Source of the DNA: an uncultured Bryobacteraceae bacterium
GTDB taxonomy: Bacteria; Acidobacteriota; Terriglobia; Bryobacterales; Bryobacteraceae
Reading direction: 5' to 3'
Assembly: GCA_938027685.1 (NCBI GenBank)
Contig: CALJAM010000019.1
Span: 1-51,584, forward strand
DNA: 51,584 nucleotides
This document shows positions 8,584-17,783 of this stretch, piece by piece. The position numbers were made by a program, and so were the translations under genes. The first letter of the stretch is position 1. Each line of letters opens with the position of its first letter. The notes below the pieces were generated by a model. The model saw only the letters and a program-made list of their open reading frames with translations. It was not told where the DNA came from and ran no database searches.

Positions 8584-8830
8584 CGTGATCGCCATTCCGG
8601 ACGATCCCGAACAAAGCACTTACCGTTTCATCATCGTGGCCGCCAAGCGCGCGCGCCAGCTTCAGGGCGGACAGCGTCCCATGCTCCCGAACCCTTCCAA
8701 GAAGCCCACGGTCATCGCCATGGAGGAGGTGCGCCGCGGACTGGTGAAGTGGGAGGATCCCGCGCGACGAGCGAAGGCGTCGCCCGACACATCCGAGGAG
8801 CGCCTGTTGGGTAGTCTGGAGTCGTCATGA
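8558..8830 (+). CDS. rpoZ: DNA-directed RNA polymerase omega subunit
   Basis: A 90-residue omega subunit, which helps fold and assemble the beta-prime subunit. The core helices are recognisable in STYRFIIVAAKRARQLQGG, and the conserved KPTVIAMEEVRRGLVKWE follows. The start lies inside the end of gmk; a GGAGGAA ribosome-binding sequence at 8536-8542 is somewhat far upstream, so translation may depend on coupling with gmk. The gene overlaps coaBC by four bases (ATGA). Its placement between gmk and coaBC is common in bacteria. Confidence 0.93.
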   Translation: MTNRTTRDNVIAIPDDPEQSTYRFIIVAAKRARQLQGGQRPMLPNPSKKPTVIAMEEVRRGLVKWEDPARRAKASPDTSEERLLGSLESS

Positions 8831-10029
8831 ATCTGGTCCTGGGCGTTGGCGGAGGCATCGCCGCTTACAAGGCGGCCGAGCTGGCACGCGCCCTGTTGGA
8901 ACGCGGCCACAACGTGCAGGTCGTGATGACGCGCGCCGCACGTCAGTTCGTGCGGCCGCTCACCTTCGCCGCGCTCACCGGTCGCGAAGTGATCACGGAC
9001 CTTTTCCCGCGCGGCTCCCAACCCGCGCTGGCCAGCGCCACCGAACACATCCGCCTCGCTCAGGAATGCGAGTTGCTCGTTGTGGCGCCGGCGACGGCCG
9101 ATCTGCTGGCTCGCTTCGCGCACGGACTGGCCGACGAATTCCTGACCGCTCTTTACCTGGCCTTTCCCGGTCCTGTGGTGCTGGCGCCCGCCATGAACGC
9201 CAATATGTGGCGGCACCCGGCGACACAAGCGAACGTCGAAACGCTGCGGCAGCGCGGCCACCTCATCGTCGAGCCGGAGGAAGGGCCGCTGGCCTGCGGC
9301 ATGGTCGGCCCAGGCAGGTTGGCCGAGCTCTCGCGCATCGTGCAGGCGGTCGAAGCCGCGGCCGCGCGCAGACGGGATCTGGAAGGCGAATGCGTCCTGG
9401 TCACGGCCGGCCCCACGCTGGAGCCGCTCGATCCCGTGCGCTTCATCTCGAATCGCTCCAGCGGCAAGATGGGCTATGCCCTGGCCGAAGCGGCGCTGGC
9501 GCGCGGCGCCCGCGTGATCCTGATCTCCGGCCCCGTCCACCTGCCTCCCCCGCCGGGCGCCGAGCTGGTGCGCGTCGAAACCGCAGCGGAAATGCGCCAG
9601 GCCGTCCTGGACAGGCTCAGCGAAGCCGGCATCGTCATCAAGGCGGCCGCGGTCGCCGACTACCACCTCGCGGACGTCCCCCGGCAAAAACGCAAGAAAT
9701 CCGCCGCCCGCTGGTCCCTCGAGCTCGATCCCACCCCGGACATTCTGGCCGAAATCGGGCAGATCAAAGGCGACCGCATCCTGGTGGGATTCGCCGCCGA
9801 GACCGAGAACCTCATCGCCGAGGCCCGCCGCAAGCTGCTCGCCAAGAACTGCGACATGGTGGTCGCCAACCGCGTGGAAGAAGCTTTCGGCGCCGACGAC
9901 AACGAGGTCACCCTGCTGCTGCGCACGGGCGAAACCATCGAGCTCGGCCGCGCCTCCAAGCGCGAGTTGGCGGATCGGATCCTCGATGCGGTGCTCCGCT
10001 TGCGCTTGTCCCTGCACGCGGCGCGATGA
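8827..10029 (+). CDS. coaBC: Bifunctional phosphopantothenoylcysteine decarboxylase/synthetase
   Basis: A 400-residue two-domain enzyme making 4'-phosphopantetheine for coenzyme A. The N-terminal flavin-dependent CoaC half includes [20 protein letters not shown], the PAMNANMW motif, and the active-site cysteine in [14 protein letters not shown]. The C-terminal CoaB half begins near residue 185 with [20 protein letters not shown], continues with [14 protein letters not shown], and carries [12 protein letters not shown] and [18 protein letters not shown] with the conserved lysine cluster. Length is normal for Dfp. It overlaps rpoZ upstream and the uracil-DNA glycosylase gene downstream, both by ATGA, so the block is one transcription unit. 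Confidence 0.95.
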   Translation: MNLVLGVGGGIAAYKAAELARALLERGHNVQVVMTRAARQFVRPLTFAALTGREVITDLFPRGSQPALASATEHIRLAQECELLVVAPATADLLARFAHGLADEFLTALYLAFPGPVVLAPAMNANMWRHPATQANVETLRQRGHLIVEPEEGPLACGMVGPGRLAELSRIVQAVEAAAARRRDLEGECVLVTAGPTLEPLDPVRFISNRSSGKMGYALAEAALARGARVILISGPVHLPPPPGAELVRVETAAEMRQAVLDRLSEAGIVIKAAAVADYHLADVPRQKRKKSAARWSLELDPTPDILAEIGQIKGDRILVGFAAETENLIAEARRKLLAKNCDMVVANRVEEAFGADDNEVTLLLRTGETIELGRASKRELADRILDAVLRLRLSLHAAR

Positions 10030-10775
10030 GCCGGGAGCTCCTGCGGCGCTACCTTGAGTACTTCCGCGACCTGGGCATCCGCGAGCTCTATCGCAGGCCG
10101 CCGCGGAACGACGCCCCCCAGGGCCGAGACGCCCGCCGGTTCGAAGAACCCTCCGAAGCGCCCGCGGCCGCGCTCCTGGTCCACGCCCCCACGGAAGGTC
10201 GGACAGAAACGCTGGATGAGATCCGCGCCGATCTGGGCGACTGCACGCGCTGCCGACTGCACCAGGGCCGCACCCAGATCGTCTTCGGTGACGGCAATCC
10301 GAAAGCCAAGCTCGTGTTCGTGGGCGAGGGGCCGGGCGCGGACGAAGACGCTCAGGGCATCCCTTTCGTAGGCCGCGCGGGTCAGTTGCTCACGCAGATG
10401 ATCGAGAATACCGCCCGCCGCGAGGGGATCTCGCTGCTGCGATCCGACGTTTACATCTGCAACGTCGTCAAATGCCGCCCGCCCAACAACCGCACCCCGG
10501 AGGCCGACGAAATCGAAACCTGCAGTCCGTTCCTGTTCCGGCAGCTCGCCGCAATCCGGCCCAAGGCGATCTGCGCGCTCGGAGCTACCGCTGCCCGCGC
10601 CCTTCTGGGCACGCGCGAGGGCGTCACCAAGTTGCGCGGCCGCTGGTACCGGTGGCGCGACATCCCCGTCATGGTCACCTACCATCCCTCCTACCTGCTG
10701 CGTCCCTACAACCAGAACGCCAAGCGGGAAGCCTGGGAGGACCTCAAGAAGGTCCTGCACTATGTCTACGATTGA
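10026..10775 (+). CDS. Uracil-DNA glycosylase, family 4 (Fe-S)
   Basis: A 249-residue glycosylase that removes uracil from DNA. Residues 1-60 are a charged, low-conservation extension; the catalytic domain begins at LDEIRADLGDCTRCRLHQGRT. GEGPGADEDAQGIPFVGRAGQLL is the family 4/5 active-site motif and TYHPSYLLR the second motif. Cys73 and Cys76, with Cys150 (VVKCRPP) and Cys166 (ETCSPFL), fit the four ligands of the [4Fe-4S] cluster. The gene begins within the coaBC stop (ATGA) and overlaps tmk by 14 bases. A uracil-repair enzyme next to thymidylate kinase makes sense for keeping uracil out of DNA, and the Fe-S cofactor links it to the suf operon that follows. Confidence 0.93.
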   Translation: MSRELLRRYLEYFRDLGIRELYRRPPRNDAPQGRDARRFEEPSEAPAAALLVHAPTEGRTETLDEIRADLGDCTRCRLHQGRTQIVFGDGNPKAKLVFVGEGPGADEDAQGIPFVGRAGQLLTQMIENTARREGISLLRSDVYICNVVKCRPPNNRTPEADEIETCSPFLFRQLAAIRPKAICALGATAARALLGTREGVTKLRGRWYRWRDIPVMVTYHPSYLLRPYNQNAKREAWEDLKKVLHYVYD

Positions 10776-11403
10776 GCGCCGCCCGGGCCGCTTCATCAGC
10801 TTCGAGGGAGTGGATGGCAGCGGCAAGACCACCCAGGCTGCGCTGCTGGCCGAGTGGCTGCGCGGGCAGGACTTCGACGTCGTCGTCACCGTCGAACCCG
10901 GCGGCACCGCCGTCGGCGAGCAGATCCGCTCCATCCTTCTCGATCACCGCAACCGTGAGCTGGCTCCGGAAGCGGAGCTGCTGCTCTACTTCGCCTCTCG
11001 TGCCCAGAACGTCGTGGAAGTGATCCGCCCCGCCCTGGCCCGCGGCGCGATCGTCATCAGCGACCGCTACACCGACTCGACTATCGCCTACCAGGGCTAC
11101 GGCCGGGGGCTGGGCGAGCCCGTCGTTCGTCAGTTGCACCGGATCGCATGCGGCGACCTCTGGCCGGATCTCACCTTCCTGCTCGACATCGAGCCGGAAT
11201 TGGGGCTGCAGCGGGCACGCCGCCGCGGCGCCCTCGACCGCATGGACGATCAGGCCCATGAGTTCCACCGCCGCGTGCGGCAGGGCTATGCGGAGCTGGC
11301 TGCCCGGGAACCCTCCCGCTTCCGCGTCATCGACGCACGAGCCGACGTCGCCTCGGTGGCCCAAGCGATCCGCGCGGCGGTCCGCTCCTTCCTGTCGCTT
11401 TGA
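10762..11403 (+). CDS. tmk: Thymidylate kinase
   Basis: A 213-residue dTMP kinase of normal length. The P-loop [10 protein letters not shown] is at residues 16-25. The substrate-binding segment [15 protein letters not shown] corresponds to the DR/E-P-GGT motif, and [18 protein letters not shown] contains the catalytic DR-Y element. The LID follows [19 protein letters not shown]. The start lies 14 bases inside the preceding glycosylase gene. It is the last gene of the plus-strand housekeeping block; the next 154 bases carry the promoter of the suf operon. Confidence 0.96.
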   Translation: MSTIERRPGRFISFEGVDGSGKTTQAALLAEWLRGQDFDVVVTVEPGGTAVGEQIRSILLDHRNRELAPEAELLLYFASRAQNVVEVIRPALARGAIVISDRYTDSTIAYQGYGRGLGEPVVRQLHRIACGDLWPDLTFLLDIEPELGLQRARRRGALDRMDDQAHEFHRRVRQGYAELAAREPSRFRVIDARADVASVAQAIRAAVRSFLSL

Positions 11404-11456
11404 TGGGTCAGGCAGGCTCCGCGCGAACGACGCTGCATTTTTCCTGCGCGCCAATG

Positions 11457-11485
11457 TTGACTTTTTCGTACACATTCGCTATTCT
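11457..11485 (+). promoter_or_regulatory. Sigma-70-like promoter of the suf operon
   Basis: TTGACT at 11457-11462 and TATTCT at 11480-11485 are separated by exactly 17 bases. Both match the consensus at most positions (TTGACA, TATAAT). Transcription would begin near 11492, leaving a leader of about 66 bases before sufB. The spacer and flanks are AT-rich relative to the surroundings. The Rrf2 regulator at the end of the operon may bind here; no perfect inverted repeat was found, so the operator is not defined. Confidence 0.6.
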
Positions 11486-11557
11486 GAAGGCAGATCGCGC
11501 CCCGGGCGAGCTCGCACCGCCGCCGACGGGCGCCATCGGCAGAGCAAGGGAACATCA

Positions 11558-13006
11558 ATGAGCACTGCATTCCAGGAAATCCAGGCCCTCACCGAACAGG
11601 AATACAAGTACGGCTTCGAGACGCCGGTCGAAACCGAGACGTTTCCGCCCGGCTTGAACGAGGACATCATCCGCGAGATTTCGCGGCGCAAGCACGAGCC
11701 CGAATTCCTGCTCGAGTGGCGCCTGAAAGCATATCGCCACTGGCTGACCATGGAGGAGCCGCGCTGGGCCAACGTGAAGTACCCCCCGATCGACTACCAA
11801 AGCATCGTCTACTTCGCGGCTCCCAAAGGCTGGAAGAAAGGTCCCAAGAGCCTTGACCAAGTGGATCCCGAGCTGCTCCGAACCTATGAGAAGCTGGGCA
11901 TCCCCCTCCACGAGCAGGAAAGGCTGGCGGGTGTGGCTGTGGACGCCGTCTTCGACAGCGTCTCGGTGGCCACCACCTTGCAGGAGCAGCTGAGCAGACT
12001 GGGCATCATCTTCTGCTCGTTCTCCGAGGCGGCCGAAAAGTACCCCGAGCTGGTCGAGCGCTACCTGGGTTCCGTGGTTCCTTACACGGATAACTTCTTC
12101 GCCGCACTGAACTCGGCGGTCTTCAGCGACGGTTCGTTCTGTTACGTACCCAAGGGAGTGCGCTGCCCGGTCGAGCTTTCCACGTACTTTCGCATCAACG
12201 CGCGCAATACCGGACAGTTCGAACGCACGCTGATCATCGCGGACGAAGGAGCGTACGTAAGTTACCTCGAGGGCTGCACCGCCCCGATCCGGGATTCCAA
12301 TCAGTTGCATGCCGCCGTGGTCGAGCTCGTGGCCCACGATTACGCCACCATCAAATACTCCACCGTGCAGAACTGGTATCCCGGCGATAAACAGGGCCGC
12401 GGCGGCATCTATAACTTCGTAACCAAGCGCGGTAAGTGCCTGGGCAAGTACTCGAAGATTTCCTGGACGCAGCTTGAAACCGGCTCCGCCATCACCTGGA
12501 AATACCCGAGCTGCCTGCTGATCGGCGAGGGCTCGGTCGGCGAGTTCTACTCGGTGGCGGTGACCAACAACTACCAGCAGGCCGACACCGGCACCAAGAT
12601 GATTCACATCGGACGCAACACGCGCTCCACCATCGTGAGCAAAGGCATTTCCGCCGGCCACGGGCAGAACAGCTATCGGGGCATGGTCAAGATCCTCAAG
12701 AGCGCCGAGGGCGCCCGCAACTTCTCCCAGTGCGATTCCATGCTGCTCGGCAACCAGTGCGGAGCCCACACCTTCCCCTATCTGGAGGTCAAGAACCCCA
12801 CCGCACGCGTCGAGCACGAAGCCTCCGTGTCGCGCATCGGCGAGGAACAGATTTTCTACTGCCGGCAAAGGGGCCTCTCCACTGAGGACGCCGTCTCCAT
12901 GATCGTCAGCGGTTTCACCCGACAGGTCATCCAGGAGCTGCCCATGGAGTTCGCCGTGGAGGCCCAGCGGCTGCTCAGCGTCAGCCTCGAAGGCAGCGTA
13001 GGCTGA
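11558..13006 (+). CDS. sufB: Fe-S cluster assembly protein SufB
   Basis: A 482-residue scaffold subunit of the SufBCD complex, which builds [4Fe-4S] clusters using sulfur from SufS. It has the classic opening [30 protein letters not shown] and [14 protein letters not shown], and the beta-helix region with [38 protein letters not shown] and [20 protein letters not shown]. Near the C-terminus is [25 protein letters not shown]. The start ATG was preferred over an in-frame upstream Met near 11258, which lies inside tmk. It is the first gene of the operon, 72 bases downstream of the -10 box, and is followed after 46 bases by sufC. Confidence 0.97.
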   Translation: MSTAFQEIQALTEQEYKYGFETPVETETFPPGLNEDIIREISRRKHEPEFLLEWRLKAYRHWLTMEEPRWANVKYPPIDYQSIVYFAAPKGWKKGPKSLDQVDPELLRTYEKLGIPLHEQERLAGVAVDAVFDSVSVATTLQEQLSRLGIIFCSFSEAAEKYPELVERYLGSVVPYTDNFFAALNSAVFSDGSFCYVPKGVRCPVELSTYFRINARNTGQFERTLIIADEGAYVSYLEGCTAPIRDSNQLHAAVVELVAHDYATIKYSTVQNWYPGDKQGRGGIYNFVTKRGKCLGKYSKISWTQLETGSAITWKYPSCLLIGEGSVGEFYSVAVTNNYQQADTGTKMIHIGRNTRSTIVSKGISAGHGQNSYRGMVKILKSAEGARNFSQCDSMLLGNQCGAHTFPYLEVKNPTARVEHEASVSRIGEEQIFYCRQRGLSTEDAVSMIVSGFTRQVIQELPMEFAVEAQRLLSVSLEGSVG

Positions 13007-13052
13007 CCCCGCAAGGCCGGCACATTCGGTGTTGAGAACGCAAGGACCAATT

Positions 13053-13819
<767 letters not shown>

Positions 13820-13823
<4 letters not shown>

Positions 13824-15148
13824 GCGCTGCGCTTGCCGAGACGTCCGCGGGACAGGATTCCTGGCTGGCCGCCTTCGCCGCGCGCGAGCGGCGCCTCGCC
13901 AACGACTGCCCCAGGTGGCTGCACGGCTTGAAGCGCACTGCGCTGGCCCGCTTCGCCGAACTGGGCTTCCCGACCACGCGGGTGGAGGAGTGGAAGTATA
14001 CCAATCTGGCCCCTTTGGCTCGCACGGTCTTTGCGCCGGCCGCCTACTTCCCACACGCTGCTCCGCAATCGCCCTGCTGGGTGGAGACGCTCGGCGGCGT
14101 CGTGGTCCGGACCCTCAACGGCGCCCCCGTGACGGCGGCAGGTGAACGTCGCTTCACCATCGGTTCGCTGCGCACCGCTTGGCAGCAGACGCCCGAGCTC
14201 GTCGAGCGCCACCTGGGTCGCTACGCCGCCTTCGATCGCCACGCCTTCCTGGCGCTCAATACGGCCTTCTTCGACGACGGCGTCCTGATTCGCATCGCCG
14301 ACGGGGCCGTGCTGGATGAACCGTTGGTGTTGGTCCACTACCTGTCCCCGTACGATGAGGCGCCGCCCGCTTCGCATGTGCGCACCCTGGTGCTGGCCGG
14401 CCGCAACAGCCAGGCCGGAATCGTAGAGGCATGGACGGGCCCCGACGGCCGCCTGTATCTGGCCAACTCCGTCACCGAAGCGGTCCTCGGTGAGGGGGCG
14501 GTCCTCGACTACGTCCGCCTGCAACTGGAGGGCGATCAGGCTTACCATTTCTCCGCCCTGCACGTGCACCAGGGGAGGGCGTCCTCGTTGGCCGTGCACA
14601 CCGTGCTGCTCGGCGGCCGGCTGACAAGAGCCGAAATCGGGGCCGTGCTCGCCGGAGAGGGCGCCTCCACGGCGCTCAACGGACTTTACGTGGCCCGCGC
14701 CGAACAGCACATGGACAACTTCACCACGCTCGATCACGCACAGCCGCACTCCACGAGCGTCGAGCTCTACAAAGGCATCCTCGACGACCGCTCCTCCGGC
14801 GTCTTCCACGGCCGCATCATCGTCCGTCCGGAGGGACAGAAGACCGACGCCGTCCAGCGCAACAAGAACCTGCTGCTCAGTCGCGACGCAACGATCAACA
14901 CAAAGCCCCAGCTGGAAATCTACGCCGATGACGTCCGCTGCACGCACGGAGCGACCGTGGGTCAGGTGGACGCCGACGCCATCTTCTACCTGCGCTCGCG
15001 CGGCGTGGGCTACCGCGACGCGCGGCGCCTGCTCACGCTGGCGTTCGCGCAAGAAATCACCGAACGCATTAACCCTCCCATGCTGCGGGAGCGACTCAAC
15101 GCCGAACTTCTGGCCCGGCTGGATGCGACGCAAGGAGGTGTGCCGTGA
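13820..15148 (+). CDS. sufD: Fe-S cluster assembly protein SufD
   Basis: A 442-residue paralogue of SufB that completes the SufB-SufC2-SufD scaffold. The N-terminal helical part contains [23 protein letters not shown], the usual SufD marker. The C-terminal beta-helix includes [47 protein letters not shown] (residues about 293-339) and [21 protein letters not shown] with the conserved cysteine and histidine near the SufB interface. The final region [22 protein letters not shown] is typical. It overlaps sufC (ATGA) and sufS (GTGA). Confidence 0.97.
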
Positions 15149-16404
15149 GCCCGCAGGCTGCCGTCGCCGCAGGATGTTCGCTCAGCTCCGGCTTCAACGT
15201 GTCGCGCGTGCGAGGAGACTTTCCCGCCCTCGATCAGCTTGTCCACGGCCGCCCCCTCGTCTATCTCGACAACGCAGCAACCACCCAGAAGCCGCGTGTG
15301 GTGCTGGACGCCCTCTTCAACTTCTACACCCGGGACTGCGCCAACGTGCACCGCGGCGTCCACGAGCTGAGTCGGCGCGCCACCGAGGCCTACGAGGGCG
15401 CGCGGCGCACGGTGGCCCGCTTCCTGAACGCTGCGCCCCACGAGATCGTTTTCACGCGAGGCGCCACCGAGGCGATCAACCTCGCAGCGCAGGCCTTCGC
15501 TCGCAGCATCCTCCGCGAGGGTGACGAGATCCTCCTGACGGAGCTCGAGCATCACTCCAACATTGTTCCCTGGCAGTTGCTCGCGGAGCAGACCGGCGCC
15601 CGGCTGGTGGTCGCGCCGATTAACGACCGCGGCGAACTGCTGATGGAGGAACTGGAGCGGCGGCTCAGTCCCCGCACGCGACTCATCGCCGTCGCTCACG
15701 TCTCGAATGCACTCGGCACGATCAATCCGGTGGCGGAAATCTGCCGGATGGCGCGGGCCCGCGGGATCCGCGTGCTGGTCGATGGCGCCCAGGCCGCGCC
15801 GCACGTCCGCATCGATGTGCGCGCCCTGGATTGCGACTTCTACGCCTTTTCCGGTCACAAGCTCTACGGACCGACCGGAATCGGCGTGCTCTACGGCAAG
15901 GCCGAGCTCCTTGAGCGGATGCCGCCTTATCAGGGCGGCGGCGACATGATCCGCTCGGTCAGCTTCGAGAAAACTCTGTTCAACGATCCGCCCTACCGCT
16001 TCGAGGCCGGTACCCCGCACATCGCCGGCGCCATCGGGCTGGCCGCGGCGATCGAGTACCTGACCGGCCTGGGACTCGACGAGATTGCACGCCATGAGTA
16101 CGAATTGCTCTCAGCAGCCACACGCGCCCTCTCGGAAATCCCCGGAGTGCGACTGGTGGGAACCGCCTCACACAAAGCCGCCGTGCTCTCCTTTGTACTG
16201 GACGGGATCCATCCGCATGACGTGGCCACCGTACTGGACCACGAAGGCGTGGCCGTGCGCGCGGGACACCACTGCGCCCAGCCGCTGATGGAGCGCCTCG
16301 GCCTGCCGGCCACCACGCGCGCGTCCTTCGCCCTGTACAATACGCTGGAGGAAGTAGAGGTCCTGGCGCGGGCAGTGCGGCGCGCCCGGGAGCTCTTCGG
16401 CTGA
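15145..16404 (+). CDS. sufS: Cysteine desulfurase SufS
   Basis: A 419-residue group II cysteine desulfurase that releases sulfur from cysteine as an enzyme persulfide. The PLP-binding lysine is in YAFSGHKLYGPTGIGVLYG, and the active-site cysteine is in VRAGHHCAQPLMERLG. Other family segments are YLDNAATTQKP, RGVHELSRRATEAYEGAR and LTELEHHSNIVPWQ. The start is GTG with a strong AAGGAGGTG ribosome-binding site at 15131-15139, overlapping the sufD stop. The first 20 residues are a low-complexity extension. The partner acceptor is probably the SufU encoded two bases downstream. Confidence 0.97.
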   Translation: MSPQAAVAAGCSLSSGFNVSRVRGDFPALDQLVHGRPLVYLDNAATTQKPRVVLDALFNFYTRDCANVHRGVHELSRRATEAYEGARRTVARFLNAAPHEIVFTRGATEAINLAAQAFARSILREGDEILLTELEHHSNIVPWQLLAEQTGARLVVAPINDRGELLMEELERRLSPRTRLIAVAHVSNALGTINPVAEICRMARARGIRVLVDGAQAAPHVRIDVRALDCDFYAFSGHKLYGPTGIGVLYGKAELLERMPPYQGGGDMIRSVSFEKTLFNDPPYRFEAGTPHIAGAIGLAAAIEYLTGLGLDEIARHEYELLSAATRALSEIPGVRLVGTASHKAAVLSFVLDGIHPHDVATVLDHEGVAVRAGHHCAQPLMERLGLPATTRASFALYNTLEEVEVLARAVRRARELFG

Positions 16405-16406
16405 CG

Positions 16407-16850
16407 GTGGCGCTCGAGAACCTTTACCAACAACTGATCATGGATCACGGCCGCAGGCCGCGGAACTTTCGTGCCATCGAGCAGCCTACCCATCAACTGG
16501 AGGGCTACAATCCTCTGTGCGGTGACCGCGTAACCGTTTATTTGAAGGTGGAGAACGGCCGCGTGACGGATGCGGCCTTCCAGGGCGTCGGCTGTGCGAT
16601 TTCCACGGCGTCGGCCTCGCTGATGACCGAGACGATCAAAGGCAAGACCGAGGCGGAAGTCGAACAGCTCTTCGAAGCCTTCCATGCCATGGTGACGGGC
16701 AAGCCCGTACATCCCGGCGTGACCTTGGGAAAACTCTCGGCCTTAGCCGGCGTCGCAGCTTACCCGGTGCGGGTCAAATGCGCCACCCTGCCGTGGCACA
16801 CTATGAAAGGAGCGCTGGCTGGAGCCGGGCAGCCGGTCACTACGGAGTAA
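16407..16850 (+). CDS. sufU: Sulfur-transfer/scaffold protein SufU
   Basis: A 147-residue IscU-like protein of the zinc-containing SufU type. Conserved ligands appear in NPLCGDRVTVYL, GVGCAISTASASLMTE and RVKCATLPWHTMKGAL. The residues between the second and third cysteines are longer than in IscU (the insertion KGKTEAEVEQLFEAFHAMV and following), as expected for SufU. SufU accepts sulfur from SufS and passes it to SufB. The start is GTG (VALENLYQQLIMDH), two bases after the sufS stop, with no obvious Shine-Dalgarno, so coupling is likely. SufT follows after three bases. Confidence 0.95.
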   Translation: MALENLYQQLIMDHGRRPRNFRAIEQPTHQLEGYNPLCGDRVTVYLKVENGRVTDAAFQGVGCAISTASASLMTETIKGKTEAEVEQLFEAFHAMVTGKPVHPGVTLGKLSALAGVAAYPVRVKCATLPWHTMKGALAGAGQPVTTE

Positions 16851-16853
16851 GTC

Positions 16854-17162
16854 ATGAGCGCCGATCTGAGAGAGCAGATCATCGACACCTTGAAGACGAT
16901 TTACGATCCGGAAATTCCGGTTAATATCTATGACCTCGGCCTTATCTACGACGTCCAGGTCGACGAACAGGGCGCCGTCCGCATCGCCATGACTCTGACC
17001 GCCCCCGCCTGCCCCGTGGCGGCCATGCTGCCCAGGCAGGTCGAGCAGCGCGTCAGAGAGCTGCCCGGAGTCAAGGAGGCCTCGGTCCAGCTGGTGTGGG
17101 ATCCGCCGTGGACCCCCGACCGTATGTCGCGGGAAGCACGCATGCGACTTGGCTTTTTCTGA
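16854..17162 (+). CDS. sufT: SufT-like DUF59/MIP18 family Fe-S maturation factor
   Basis: A 102-residue protein of the DUF59 family. It has the conserved core DPEIPVNIYDLGLIYDV and the reactive-cysteine segment LTAPACPVAAMLP, followed by VQLVWDPPWTPDRMS. Related proteins (SufT, PaaD, eukaryotic MIP18/CIA2) help deliver or mature Fe-S clusters. It sits between sufU and the regulator within the operon, only 3 and 6 bases from its neighbours, as in many SUF operons. The C-terminus REARMRLGFF is also typical for the family. Confidence 0.93.
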   Translation: MSADLREQIIDTLKTIYDPEIPVNIYDLGLIYDVQVDEQGAVRIAMTLTAPACPVAAMLPRQVEQRVRELPGVKEASVQLVWDPPWTPDRMSREARMRLGFF

Positions 17163-17168
17163 GCGGCA

Positions 17169-17636
17169 ATGAAGATCAGCGCCCAGGAGGAATACGGGAT
17201 CCGCTGCCTGCTGCAACTCGGCAAGGCGCGGGGGGGCAGCCTCACCATCTCCGAGATTGCCCGCGCCGAGGGCCTCTCCCGCGAGTACGTGGCCAAGCTC
17301 ATGCGAGTGCTGCGGCGCGCCGGGTTGGTTCGCAGCGTTCGCGGTCAGGCCGGAGGCTATATGCTCGCCCGCCCGCTCGAAGAGATCTCGGTGTCCGAGG
17401 CCCTGGCGGCGCTGGGCGGCAAGCTCTGGGATCCGTCGTTCTGCCGACAGCATCCCGGTCTGCGCAGTTGTTGCTCGCATACGCCCGACTGCAACGTTCA
17501 GCTTCTGTGGCGGCGCCTGCAGAATGCCGTGGATGGCGTGCTCGACCGCGTCAGCCTGAAGGATCTTCTGGCCTCCTCGGCGCCGGAAGCGACTGTCCCG
17601 CGCAGCGACATTGGCGTCCCCATCCTTGGCGGATAA
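17169..17636 (+). CDS. Rrf2 family transcriptional regulator with Fe-S-type cysteines
   Basis: A 155-residue Rrf2/IscR-like DNA-binding protein. The winged helix covers residues 1-70: KISAQEEYGIRCLLQL, the recognition helix SREYVAKLMRVLRRAGLV, and the wing SVRGQAGGYMLARP. Cysteines 92, 101, 102 and 108 lie where IscR carries its [2Fe-2S] ligands (92, 98 and 104), but the spacing is wider here. It probably senses Fe-S status and represses the suf promoter, an inference from its place as the last gene of the operon. The C-terminal 25 residues look disordered. RsrR- or NsrR-type sensing is an alternative. Confidence 0.9.
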   Translation: MKISAQEEYGIRCLLQLGKARGGSLTISEIARAEGLSREYVAKLMRVLRRAGLVRSVRGQAGGYMLARPLEEISVSEALAALGGKLWDPSFCRQHPGLRSCCSHTPDCNVQLLWRRLQNAVDGVLDRVSLKDLLASSAPEATVPRSDIGVPILGG

Positions 17637-17783
17637 GCGCCCGTCCCCTATTGCTCGGCCGCACAGGCCCTCGGCGGCCTGCCCTCGCACGCCCCGCGCG
17701 CTTGCGCCCCATCTTGCATCTCTGTTACACCGCAGCCGTCGGCGTGGCAAATGCTCTGCCGCCGGTATACATTTGAGAGAAGC

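Noticed and set aside
8662-10017. 451-codon open frame on the minus strand
   Set aside because: It is antisense to coaBC, rich in Gly/Arg/Gln/His, and shows no family motif; it is a GC-rich shadow.
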